Source: Ralstonia insidiosa (GTDB lineage Bacteria; Pseudomonadota; Gammaproteobacteria; Burkholderiales; Burkholderiaceae). Taken from it: a stretch of DNA of 64,000 bases. The position numbers were made by a program, and so were the translations under genes. Below are positions 1 to 7,482 of the stretch, piece by piece. The notes under the pieces were generated by a model. It saw only the letters and a list, made by a program, of their open reading frames with translations. It did not search any database and was not told the DNA's origin. Location: the NCBI RefSeq assembly GCF_008801405.1, contig NZ_VZPV01000001.1, positions 1,426,001 to 1,490,000 of the forward strand. Direction: 5' to 3'. Each line of letters starts with the position of its first letter. Positions within the stretch are counted from its first letter, which is position 1.

Positions 1-1429
1 GATGCGGCAGCAGGCGCAGCCATCCAATCGTGAGCACCAGTGCGCCGCCCACGAGCCAGGGTTCGATCGGCATGGTCCAGTCGACTGGCAACCAGCGGTC
101 AAGCCAGCGCACGCTCGCCCGCGAGGTGTTCTCCGTCATGACCGCCCACAGCAGCCACGCCAGTACCGCAATGCCGCCAAACAGCACCCGGCTGAGGTAA
201 TCCCATCCGACATGGAGCCGCATCGGCAGTCGCGCGATTGCCTGCTGGCCGAGCAGCGCCAGCGGCACCATGAACGGCAGCAGGTAGAGCGGGCGCGCTG
301 TTGCAGAGACCTGCAGCGCGAGCAGCCCGACGCCCGCGAAGATGGCCGGCAGGGCCACGCGTGGTGTTCGCCACTCGCGCCAGGCGCCGCACACTAGCGC
401 GAGCAGTGCAAGTGGTCCTGCGGGAAAACCGATGGTCAGCAGCGTGTGCCAGACGTAGAACGGGTCGTCGTTCTCCGCGCCCAGCACCGGCACAGAAAAG
501 CCCAGGAAGCGGCCGATGTTGTTGTCCCAGAACCAGACGTGGAACAGGTCCGGGGCACGCAGGTAGAACAGCGTGGGCCAGATCGTGGCGAAGGGCAGGA
601 ACACCAGCGCGGCGGTACCCAACAGGCGAAGGAACGCGCGGCTGCGGCAGGCTGGAAACAGCACGCACGCCCCGACCAGCGTGATGCAGAACACCAGCGG
701 AATGAATATGCCTTTCGCCAACAGCGCGATCCCCATACCCACGCCGAGCCACACTGCGGAGCTGCGCCTGCGCGCCGTGGGTTGCACGGCTGCCTGCACG
801 CATTCGAACAGCCCGCAGAAGCCGATGGCGGTGCCGGCCAGCAGGGCCACGTCGGTGATCATGTCATGCGTGTGTTTGACCACGATCAGCGAGCCCGCGC
901 ACAGCGCCAATGTGCCGAGCACACGCGGGTCAGCCCACGAAGGCGCGTTGGTGGCGGCACGCGCCAGGCGCGCGGTGCAGGCGAAGGCCAGGCCGGCAAA
1001 CAGCGCGCTGGCAAGCCGCGCCGCGTCGTGCGCGGGCAGTTCATCCCACAGCAGCCAGGCCAGGCTGCTGGCGACCCACGCATACAGCGGCGGCTTCTCT
1101 ACAAAGGGCTGCCCGGCACTGGTCGGCACGATCAGGTCGCCGGTTTCCAGCATGTGCTGGATGATGCCGAACGTGTAGGTCTCGTCCTGCTTCCAGGGGT
1201 CGTGGCCGAGCGTGCCCGGTAGCAGGTAGGCACAGGCGATGAGCACCGCGAAGATCCACGTGCGCGATTTGCGCAAGGCCTGCCACGGCCAGGCGTACGC
1301 CGCTTGGGCTGCAGATGCCATGACCGCGTTGGCGGACAGCGCGGCGGCACTCGAGTTGAGGTCACGCGCGTGAGCGGTCGCGGCGGGCGTGTTGACGCTC
1401 CGCCGTCCAGGGCGTGTCGGTTCCAGCAT
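1..1429 (-). CDS. ArnT-like glycosyltransferase family 39 membrane protein (3' end outside window)
   Basis: The reading frame runs without a stop from 1429 down to the left edge, so only the N-terminal part (about 476 residues) is present. It is rich in hydrophobic segments. After the first predicted helix it has the sequence GHDPWKQDETYTFGI, matching the luminal acidic 'DE' loop of GT39/ArnT-type polyprenyl-phosphate sugar transferases, followed by PTSAGQPFVEKPPLYAW, the typical 'xKPPLYxW' loop. Family members move a sugar (for example 4-amino-arabinose or mannose) from an undecaprenyl carrier to lipid A or protein on the periplasmic side. Two ATGs are in frame, 1429 and 1321; the later one leaves a short N-terminus before the first helix and is equally plausible because neither has a clear ribosome binding site. 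The acceptor cannot be told from this fragment. Confidence 0.72.
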   Translation of the reverse strand, partial: MLEPTRPGRRSVNTPAATAHARDLNSSAAALSANAVMASAAQAAYAWPWQALRKSRTWIFAVLIACAYLLPGTLGHDPWKQDETYTFGIIQHMLETGDLIVPTSAGQPFVEKPPLYAWVASSLAWLLWDELPAHDAARLASALFAGLAFACTARLARAATNAPSWADPRVLGTLALCAGSLIVVKHTHDMITDVALLAGTAIGFCGLFECVQAAVQPTARRRSSAVWLGVGMGIALLAKGIFIPLVFCITLVGACVLFPACRSRAFLRLLGTAALVFLPFATIWPTLFYLRAPDLFHVWFWDNNIGRFLGFSVPVLGAENDDPFYVWHTLLTIGFPAGPLALLALVCGAWREWRTPRVALPAIFAGVGLLALQVSATARPLYLLPFMVPLALLGQQAIARLPMRLHVGWDYLSRVLFGGIAVLAWLLWAVMTENTSRASVRWLDRWLPVDWTMPIEPWLVGGALVLTIGWLRLLPH

Positions 1430-1836
1430 GACGAGAGAGTTTCCGGTTTGCCGGATGCGGTCCGGAGAACCCGGCCGATCGGCTGATGCGTGACAAACAA
1501 GATGCCCGGCAAGGTGTGCCGAGGCGGCCTGGAGTACATCACGCTCGTCTTACGGAGACCCTGAGCGCCTGCGCCGGAATCTGAGCAATCGATTTCCACC
1601 GGCGTGCGAGGCATGGCTAGATGCGCCTTTTGGGGCATCCGGCACAGGGGTGGCGTCTTGTCTACGCAACGCAAACAAGTTGGCCGATGCTTCCAATGCT
1701 GGAGACAGGCCACGCCATCGCCTATACCGGTCAGACGCTGCGGGTTGCAGGCAGCCTGGCAGGTAATTTGCATTGACCGAGCTTGTTGTCCCCCGCAGTG
1801 CCCGTCGTACCCCTTACCCCCAATCCGAGGAGAACC
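1430..1836. other. intergenic region between divergent genes
   Basis: About 400 bases separate the glycosyltransferase start from the first NUP gene. It must hold the promoters for both. I see no convincing -10/-35 pair, no tRNA-like fold and no short frame with a good ribosome binding site. The only clear signal is the GAGGAGA ribosome binding site at 1826-1832 for the downstream gene. Confidence 0.4.
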
Positions 1837-2943
1837 ATGAGCGTCCTATCTGACAAGGTCGACGCTGTGCCGCCAGCGTCTTCGGCTGCGCGGCGCAGCA
1901 AACGATTGCTACGGGCGGTTGCGGCCGGCGTGCTGGTGGCCGCAGGCATTGGCGCATCGACCCAGCCGGTTGCGCAACTTGCACCGGAATCGCACGCGCG
2001 CAAGGTCAAGGTGCTGATCATCAGCATGTTTGCGCCCGAGGCGCAGCCGTGGATCGACAAGCTGGGCCTCACGCAGGACGTGCCCGTGCCCGGCCTGTCG
2101 ATCGACTATCCGAGCGTGCACTGCAACGCCAACGACGTGTGCCAGCTCACCACCGGCATGGGCAAGGCGAATGCCGCGTCGTCGGTGTCGGCGCTGATCT
2201 ACAGCGGCAAGTTTGACCTGCAGCGCACGTACTTCCTGGTGGCAGGCATTGCCGGGATCGATCCGTCGCAAGGCACGCTGGGCAGCGCTGCATGGGCGCG
2301 CTTCCTGGTCGATAGCGACATCGCTTGGGAGATCGACGCGCGCGAAGTGCCCGCCAACTGGCCCAGCGGCTTCATCGGCATCAACACGCAGGGCCCAGGG
2401 CAGAAGCCGCCGCTGGACTACAAGACGGAAGTGTTTCGCGTGAACGAGGCATTGCTGCAGAAGGCGCTGGCGCTCTCCAAGGGCGCGGCGCTTGACGACA
2501 ATGCCACCGCACGCGCGTATCGCGCCAATTACCCCAGCGCACCGGCCAACCAGCCGCCGTCGGTCGTGCAATGCGATACCGCCGCCGGCAACACTTACTG
2601 GCACGGCGCCAAGATGGGCGAGCGTGAAGCCGCGTGGGTCAAGCTGCTGACCGATGGGCAGGGCACCTACTGCACCACGCAGCAGGAAGACAACGCCACG
2701 TTCGAAGCGCTCACGCGCGGGTCGAAGGCGGGCCTGCTCGATCTGCAACGCGTGGCCGTGCTGCGTACCGCGTCCAACTTCGACCGACCGTATCCGGGGC
2801 AGACGCCGTATGACTCGCTGGTCAACAGCAACTCGGGTGGGTTCGTGCCGTCGCTCAACAACCTCTATCTGGCGGGCGGTCCGCTGGTCAACGAGATCGT
2901 CACGCGCTGGAGCGTGTGGAAACACGGAGTGCCCTCGCCATGA
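1837..2943 (+). CDS. NUP-family (PF06516-like) secreted protein, copy 1
   Basis: A 368-residue protein usually annotated 'purine nucleoside permease'. The ATG at 1837 follows GAGGAGA with good spacing. The N-terminus has a basic stretch (RRSKRLLR) followed by one hydrophobic segment, so it is exported or anchored. The rest is soluble: KVLIISMF near the start, TTGMGKANAASS and VAGIAGIDPSQGT resemble the phosphate/ribose loops of the PNP/MTAN nucleoside phosphorylase fold. There is no multi-helix membrane domain, so a permease role is doubtful; binding or cleavage of nucleosides in the periplasm fits better. Its stop overlaps the start of a close paralogue (ATGA), so the two are translationally coupled. 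Confidence 0.75.
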   Translation: MSVLSDKVDAVPPASSAARRSKRLLRAVAAGVLVAAGIGASTQPVAQLAPESHARKVKVLIISMFAPEAQPWIDKLGLTQDVPVPGLSIDYPSVHCNANDVCQLTTGMGKANAASSVSALIYSGKFDLQRTYFLVAGIAGIDPSQGTLGSAAWARFLVDSDIAWEIDAREVPANWPSGFIGINTQGPGQKPPLDYKTEVFRVNEALLQKALALSKGAALDDNATARAYRANYPSAPANQPPSVVQCDTAAGNTYWHGAKMGEREAAWVKLLTDGQGTYCTTQQEDNATFEALTRGSKAGLLDLQRVAVLRTASNFDRPYPGQTPYDSLVNSNSGGFVPSLNNLYLAGGPLVNEIVTRWSVWKHGVPSP

Positions 2944-3977
2944 TCGATTCCCGGACCACAACCCCCATGCGTTCCATCACCAAGCTGCTCGCCGTGGGCG
3001 CGGCCGCGCTGACCTTGAACAGCTGTGCGTACGACGGTGTCAAGGTCATCGTCATCAACATGTTCCAGGGCGAAGCCCAGCCCTTTATCGACCGCTACGA
3101 CCTGAAGGAGAAGGTCTATATCTCCGGCTTGTCGCCCGACGCGCCCAACATGCTGTGCAACGTCGACGGCATCTGCCAGGTGACCACCGGCATGGGCTAC
3201 GCGAATGCGGCGTCGACCATTTCTGCGCTGCTCTATCGCAGCAAGCTGGACCTGACGCACACCTACTTCGTGATCGCCGGCATTGCGGGTATCGATCCGG
3301 GGCAGGGTACGGTGGGCTCGGCGGCATGGGCGCGCTATGCGGTGGACTACGGCCTGTCGCACGAGATCGACGCACGCGAAATGCCCACCGGCTGGCCGTA
3401 TGGCTACTTCGGCATCGGCACCAAAGGCCCTGGGCAGAAGCCACCGCTGGACTACCGCACCGAGGTGTTCCAGCTGAACGAGACGCTGTTGCAGAAGGCG
3501 TTCACGCTGTCGAAATCGGCCACGCTGGAAGACAGCCCAGAGGCCATCGCCTTCCGCAAGAACTACGCGTTTGCGCCGGCCAATCAACCGCCCGCGGTCA
3601 TCCAGTGCGATGTGGCCTCCGCCGACACGTGGTGGGCCGGCCGCAACCTGGGTCAGCGCGCACGTGATTGGGTGAAGACAATGACCGACAACAAGGGCAC
3701 CTACTGCACCACTGCGCAGGAGGACAACGCTACGCTGGAAGTGCTCACACGTGGTGCCCGCGCCGGCAAGGTCGATTTCAGCCGGGTGGCGCTGCTGCGG
3801 GCGGGCTCCGACTTCGACCGCCCGTACGACGGCCAGACGGCAACGGACGGCCTGATCAACTACGCGCAGCAGGGCGGTTTCGTGCCGGCCACGCATAACC
3901 TTGTCAATGCGGCCAAGCCGTTGCTGGACGACATCGTCGACCACTGGCCACGGTGGAAGCAGGGGGTGCCGAATTAA
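2940..3977 (+). CDS. NUP-family (PF06516-like) lipoprotein, copy 2
   Basis: A tandem paralogue of the preceding gene, clearly similar along its whole length (shared TTGMGxANAAS, AGIAGIDPxQGT, GPGQKPPLDY, APANQPP, GTYCTT.QEDNAT and FDRPY blocks). The start at 2940 overlaps the upstream stop by four bases (ATGA); an in-frame ATG at 2967 is an alternative and gives a compact signal peptide. That signal ends in TLNSC, a lipobox, so this copy is probably a lipoprotein while copy 1 lacks the cysteine. Only one hydrophobic segment is present. Likely role: binding or phosphorolysis of nucleosides at the cell surface or periplasm; the family name 'permease' is not supported by the sequence. Confidence 0.75.
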   Translation: MIDSRTTTPMRSITKLLAVGAAALTLNSCAYDGVKVIVINMFQGEAQPFIDRYDLKEKVYISGLSPDAPNMLCNVDGICQVTTGMGYANAASTISALLYRSKLDLTHTYFVIAGIAGIDPGQGTVGSAAWARYAVDYGLSHEIDAREMPTGWPYGYFGIGTKGPGQKPPLDYRTEVFQLNETLLQKAFTLSKSATLEDSPEAIAFRKNYAFAPANQPPAVIQCDVASADTWWAGRNLGQRARDWVKTMTDNKGTYCTTAQEDNATLEVLTRGARAGKVDFSRVALLRAGSDFDRPYDGQTATDGLINYAQQGGFVPATHNLVNAAKPLLDDIVDHWPRWKQGVPN

Positions 3978-3980
3978 TGG

Positions 3981-4025
3981 TTGCTTACATCACATTTCAA
4001 AATATATAATGCGAATCATTCTCAT
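3981..4025 (+). promoter_or_regulatory. Fur-regulated promoter of the siderophore receptor operon
   Basis: TTGCTT at 3981-3986 and TATAAT at 4005-4010 form a -35/-10 pair 18 bases apart. A Fur box covers the -10: bases 4005-4023 match the 19-base Fur consensus at 15 positions. This position lets Fe-Fur block polymerase directly and agrees with the receptor gene downstream. Transcription should begin near 4017, giving a leader of about 200 bases. Confidence 0.85.
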
Positions 4026-4056
4026 TTGATGGGCGGCAGCGGGCACCTTGCCTGAT

Positions 4057-4150
4057 CGCTGGCCATCGCTTCTGCCGGGCGAGCCAGCGGGTCTTCACCT
4101 GCAAGCCAACGGATCGACGCGCCGCGTGATGTTTCTGCGGCGCGTTTTTT
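4057..4150 (+). terminator. structured leader with intrinsic terminator before the receptor gene
   Basis: Between the Fur promoter and the receptor start lie two stem-loops. The first pairs CGCTGGC (4057-4063) with GCCAGCG (4083-4089). The second is a perfect 9-bp stem, ACGCGCCGC (4117-4125) with GCGGCGCGT (4137-4145), running directly into TTTTTT (4145-4150) and TTCTT: a textbook Rho-independent terminator. It points along the operon and lies downstream of the promoter, so it should act as an attenuator rather than as the end of the NUP genes. A 22-codon frame (4129-4197, ATG to TGA) starts in its loop and ends overlapping a possible TTG start of the receptor. Confidence 0.7.
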
Positions 4151-4223
4151 CTTCTTCCCCAGTGCATGACATGCATGTCGGGGCGCGCTCGGTTTGACCA
4201 ATCCTGTCGACCCTTTGCCCGCG

Positions 4224-6356
4224 ATGACCCGCCATACTGTCGCCACTGCGGCGGCCCGTGCGCTGCCGTGCGCGCTTGCCGCCATTCCTCTTGCCGCTTT
4301 GCTCACCGCCACGCCTGCGCGTGCCGACGACACCCAACCCGCCGCCGGCAATCACGCCAAGGTAGACCTGGACGAAACCACCGTCACCGCGCGCAGCCAG
4401 CGTGGTTTTGCAGCCAGCACGGCAGAGGTGGGCGCGTTCCGGGGGATGGCATTGCGCGACATTCCTGCCACGGTGAATGTGGTCACGCGCGAGGCGCTCG
4501 ACGCGCAGCAGGACACATCGCTGTTCGATGCGCTGCGCAACACGGCAAGCGTGACGCGCCAGCAGCTCTCGGGCGAGACCTTCGACAACCTCGCCATCCG
4601 CGGGGTGACGATGGAGAACCGCACCAACTTCCGCTTCAACGGCTCGATGCCGATTGCAGCGCTCGCGGCCATTCCGCTGGAAGACAAGGAGCGCGTGGAA
4701 GTGCTCAAGGGTGTGTCGGCGCTGTACTACGGCTACACCACGCCGGGCGGCGTCGTGAACCTCGTCACCAAGCGCGCGGGCAACACGCCGGTCACCACGC
4801 TGGGTGTGCAGTTCGACAGCAATGGCTCGATCGTCAGCACGCTGGACGTGGCCCGCCGCTTTGGTGAAGACAACCAGTACGGCATCCGCTTCAACGCCGC
4901 AGGCGGCTCGCTGCAATCGCCCACCAGCGGCATTGATGGCACGCGCCAGCTCGGGGCCGTGGCGTTCGACTGGAAGGTCAACAGCCGCCTGAGCCTGAAG
5001 GCAGACGTGGAGTACTCGCGCAAGATCATCACCGAGCAATCCGTGGTGACGCTGCCGGCGGCCAAGAACGGTGTAATCACGCTGCCCGCCATGCCGGATC
5101 CGACCAAGCGATTGGCGCCGGGCTGGGCAGACTTCAACGGCAACACCACCAATGCACTGCTGCGCGCCGACTATGCGCTCAGTGATGCATGGCTGTTGAC
5201 CGTGGAGGGCGGCATGTCGGAAACGGCACGCACGCGCGCCTTTACGGAATTCCGCCTGACCAATCCGATCACCGGCGCGGGCACGATCTCAGGCAACCGC
5301 CAGAGCGGGTTGTGGCACACGAGCCATGTGCGCGCAGACATCAACGGCACGGAGAAGACGGGCTGGATCACGCACGACCTGACGTTTGGCGTGGCGCGCT
5401 CGGACTTCCGCCAGGCAGCGGTGTACTCCGACCGCTTCAGCGGCGCACAGAACCTGTACAACCCGATCGACCTCGGCTGGTTGCCGACGCAAGGCAACAG
5501 CACCACGCCTGCGCAGCGCGCTGTGGATACGGGGGGCTACGCGATGGACCGCATGACGCTGTCGGAGCACTGGCAGGTGATTGCCGGCCTGCGTTATACG
5601 AGCTACACCAGCACGCAGGCCCCCAACCGCTACGAAGCCAGCAAGACCACGCCGCTGGGCGCCGTCATCTACAAGTTCACGCCCACGCTGTCGGCGTATG
5701 CGTCGTATGCACAGGGGCTTGAGGCCGGCGCACGCGCACCGAATACCGCCGCCAACGCCAACGTGGCGATGCCGCCGGCGCTGTCAGAACAGAAGGAAGT
5801 GGGCGTGCGCTATGAAACGCCGGCCGGCACGCAGCTTGCCGCCGCCGTCTACGACATCGACCGCGCCGCCAGCTACACCAACAATGCCAACGTCTTCGTG
5901 CAGGATGGCCGCGAGCGCATTCGTGGTGTTGAGCTGACCGCGCAGGGTCGCGTCACGAAAGACCTGTCGCTGTTGGCCTCCGCCGGCTGGACGGACGCCA
6001 AGTTCCGCGGCGTCGGTAACGGCCTGAACGGCAACACGCCCGAAAACACGCCGCGCAGCACCGCCAGCGTGTTTGCGGAATACACCCTGCCGATGCTGCG
6101 CGCCGTATCGTTCAACGCCGGTGCGTACTACCTCGGCCCACGCCCCGTGAATGACGCCAACCAGGCAGAACTGGGCGGCACCACGCTCTTCAGTGCCGGC
6201 GTGCGTTACGTCACCCGCATCTCGGGCAAGCGCACCACGCTGCAGTTCAACGTCGACAACCTGACCGACAAACGCTACTGGGCTGGTGCGGGCAACAACC
6301 GCCTGTCGATGGGCGCGCCGCGCCTGTTCAAGCTCGGCATGAAGATCGACCTGTGA
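4224..6356 (+). CDS. TonB-dependent siderophore receptor
   Basis: Outer membrane receptor of about 710 residues. The ATG at 4224 gives a clean signal peptide (two short charged residues, long Ala/Leu core, ending TPARA). An in-frame TTG at 4194 is also possible and is the start of a ten-residue longer form. After the signal comes a TonB-box-like LDETTVTAR, the plug domain (about residues 50-170: NVVTREALDAQQD, LAIRGVTMENRTNFRFNG, ERVEVLKGVSALYYG, PGGVVNLVTKR) and then the 22-strand barrel, ending in an aromatic-poor FKLGMKIDL. No N-terminal STN signalling domain is present, so it is a plain transducer. The Fur promoter upstream supports ferric-siderophore uptake; the ligand cannot be read from sequence. 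The last bases overlap possible starts of the next gene. Confidence 0.9.
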   Translation: MTRHTVATAAARALPCALAAIPLAALLTATPARADDTQPAAGNHAKVDLDETTVTARSQRGFAASTAEVGAFRGMALRDIPATVNVVTREALDAQQDTSLFDALRNTASVTRQQLSGETFDNLAIRGVTMENRTNFRFNGSMPIAALAAIPLEDKERVEVLKGVSALYYGYTTPGGVVNLVTKRAGNTPVTTLGVQFDSNGSIVSTLDVARRFGEDNQYGIRFNAAGGSLQSPTSGIDGTRQLGAVAFDWKVNSRLSLKADVEYSRKIITEQSVVTLPAAKNGVITLPAMPDPTKRLAPGWADFNGNTTNALLRADYALSDAWLLTVEGGMSETARTRAFTEFRLTNPITGAGTISGNRQSGLWHTSHVRADINGTEKTGWITHDLTFGVARSDFRQAAVYSDRFSGAQNLYNPIDLGWLPTQGNSTTPAQRAVDTGGYAMDRMTLSEHWQVIAGLRYTSYTSTQAPNRYEASKTTPLGAVIYKFTPTLSAYASYAQGLEAGARAPNTAANANVAMPPALSEQKEVGVRYETPAGTQLAAAVYDIDRAASYTNNANVFVQDGRERIRGVELTAQGRVTKDLSLLASAGWTDAKFRGVGNGLNGNTPENTPRSTASVFAEYTLPMLRAVSFNAGAYYLGPRPVNDANQAELGGTTLFSAGVRYVTRISGKRTTLQFNVDNLTDKRYWAGAGNNRLSMGAPRLFKLGMKIDL

Positions 6357-6379
6357 TGATGTTTTCAGGAGTGCAACCC

Positions 6380-7087
6380 ATGCAATCGCTGCTTCGTTTT
6401 TGTGCTGTCGTTTTGATGGCATTCGCCTTCACCCAACCCGCTGCCGCAGAGACCCAACCTGGCACCGGCAAGACCGTCCTGATGGTCGTCCGCATGCAGG
6501 GCAAGAGCCTGCCGATCGACAAACAGATCGTCGCGCATCTCGAATCGCGCGGTTACGCCGTCACGCTGTACGACCAATACCAACCGGCAGAGCGCGCGAA
6601 AGATTTTGACCTCGTCGTGCTGTCGTCCACTGTGCGCTCGCGCGATCTGCTGGGCGCCTACCGTAACGTGCCCGTCCCGCTGATGACATGGGAGAACGAC
6701 CTGCTCGACGATCTGGCGATGACCGGCAAGCGCCTCGGCACCGACTTCGGCATGGCTGAAAAGGAGCACTACCTGTGGATGGTCAACGCGCCGCATCCGC
6801 TCTCCGGCGGTGTGCCGGCCGGCGTGGCCGTGGGCTATGCCAAGGACGCGCCGATGGGGTGGGGCAAGCCGGGCCTGGGCGCAAGCATCATCGCCAGCGT
6901 GGCGGGCGACCCGAGCAAGGCAACCATCTTCGGCTACGAGAAAGGCGCAACGATGGACTATGAAACGCTCGCCCCCGCCCGCCGCGTGTTCTTCTTCCTA
7001 GACAACGAAACCTTCCCGAACCTCACGCCCACAGGCCGCAAGCTGTTCGACGCCGCCACCGACTGGGCCGCCGCCGGAGGGAAGTAA
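6380..7087 (+). CDS. secreted protein of unknown function coupled to the siderophore receptor
   Basis: A 235-residue protein starting at the ATG at 6380 behind CAGGAG; an earlier in-frame ATG at 6353 overlaps the receptor stop. The signal peptide (LLRFCAVVLMAFAF...PAAAE) should be cleaved after AAA. The mature part begins KTVLMVVRMQGKSLPIDKQI and reads like an alternating beta/alpha Rossmann-type fold (VLMVV, YAVTLYD, DLVVLSS, PLMTWEN, ATIFGYE, RVFFFLDN), reminiscent of ThuA/class I amidotransferase-like domains, but no catalytic Cys is apparent. Position directly after a Fur-controlled receptor suggests a periplasmic part in handling the siderophore or its iron. I cannot name a family with confidence. 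Confidence 0.65.
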   Translation: MQSLLRFCAVVLMAFAFTQPAAAETQPGTGKTVLMVVRMQGKSLPIDKQIVAHLESRGYAVTLYDQYQPAERAKDFDLVVLSSTVRSRDLLGAYRNVPVPLMTWENDLLDDLAMTGKRLGTDFGMAEKEHYLWMVNAPHPLSGGVPAGVAVGYAKDAPMGWGKPGLGASIIASVAGDPSKATIFGYEKGATMDYETLAPARRVFFFLDNETFPNLTPTGRKLFDAATDWAAAGGK

Positions 7088-7150
7088 GCCGAGCATGCCT
7101 CGGCGCCAACACAAGCGCCGCGTTGGTTTGGCCTTTGACGCTCCTGCCCT

Positions 7151-7266
7151 AGATGGCGCCTTGAATTTCTGTTGCAGGGAGGAAAAAGAGAGGAGGCTGT
7201 CTGAGCGAAGCGAGTTTGCCTCCTCTCCCTCCCTGCGACAGAAATTCAAGGAGGGGGTCGCCATCT
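7151..7266. repeat. long inverted repeat element (intergenic)
   Basis: Outer arms AGATGGCG (7151-7158) and CGCCATCT (7259-7266) enclose inner arms CTTGAATTTCTGT (7160-7172) and ACAGAAATTCAAG (7238-7250), and then purine-rich GGGAGG...AGAGGAGGC (to 7197) pairs with GCCTCCTCTCCCTCCC (7219-7234). The loop holds TGTCTGAGCGAAGCGAG. The whole can fold as one hairpin of more than 100 bases. It looks like a mobile palindromic repeat unit (REP/MITE-like) rather than a terminator, since no U-run follows. Confidence 0.7.
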
Positions 7267-7275
7267 TGGGCGCGC

Positions 7276-7345
7276 CTTTCTTTGCTTACTTTCTTTGGCA
7301 AGACAAAGAAAGTGAGTCAGCCCCGGCAGGGGATGAAAAAGGGGT
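7276..7345. repeat. dispersed-repeat-like TTTCTTTGCTTACTTTC element
   Basis: Directly after the palindromic element is TTTCTTTGCTTACTTTC with an inverted repeat ACTTTCTTTG (7288-7297) / CAAAGAAAGT (7304-7313), then GAGTCAGCCCCGGCAGGGGATG. Sequences of this kind recur between genes in Burkholderiales; I recognise the pattern but no second copy lies in this window. The rest of the gap to 7482 is C-rich and without a frame or promoter I can support. Confidence 0.45.
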
Positions 7346-7482
7346 GGACCACCACGGTTCAACAAACCACCCCAAAAACACCCTATAGCCCCACAACATC
7401 CCCCCCAACAACTCCGCATTTGCGCAACACCCCCCCGCCTCCTTAAGCTGCCGACAACATTTCTACAAGTCGCAGCTTCTTC

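Noticed and set aside
1132..1773. A minus-strand frame upstream of the glycosyltransferase
   Set aside because: Not in the glycosyltransferase frame, no ribosome binding site, many Cys/Pro/Arg; looks like non-coding DNA.
2654..3667. A 337-codon frame across the NUP gene junction
   Set aside because: It overlaps both NUP genes in another frame and has Arg/His-rich shadow composition.
4017..4193. Cobalamin riboswitch in the receptor leader
   Set aside because: The conserved B12-box and other invariant segments of that riboswitch are not present; the Fur box and siderophore-type receptor point to iron.
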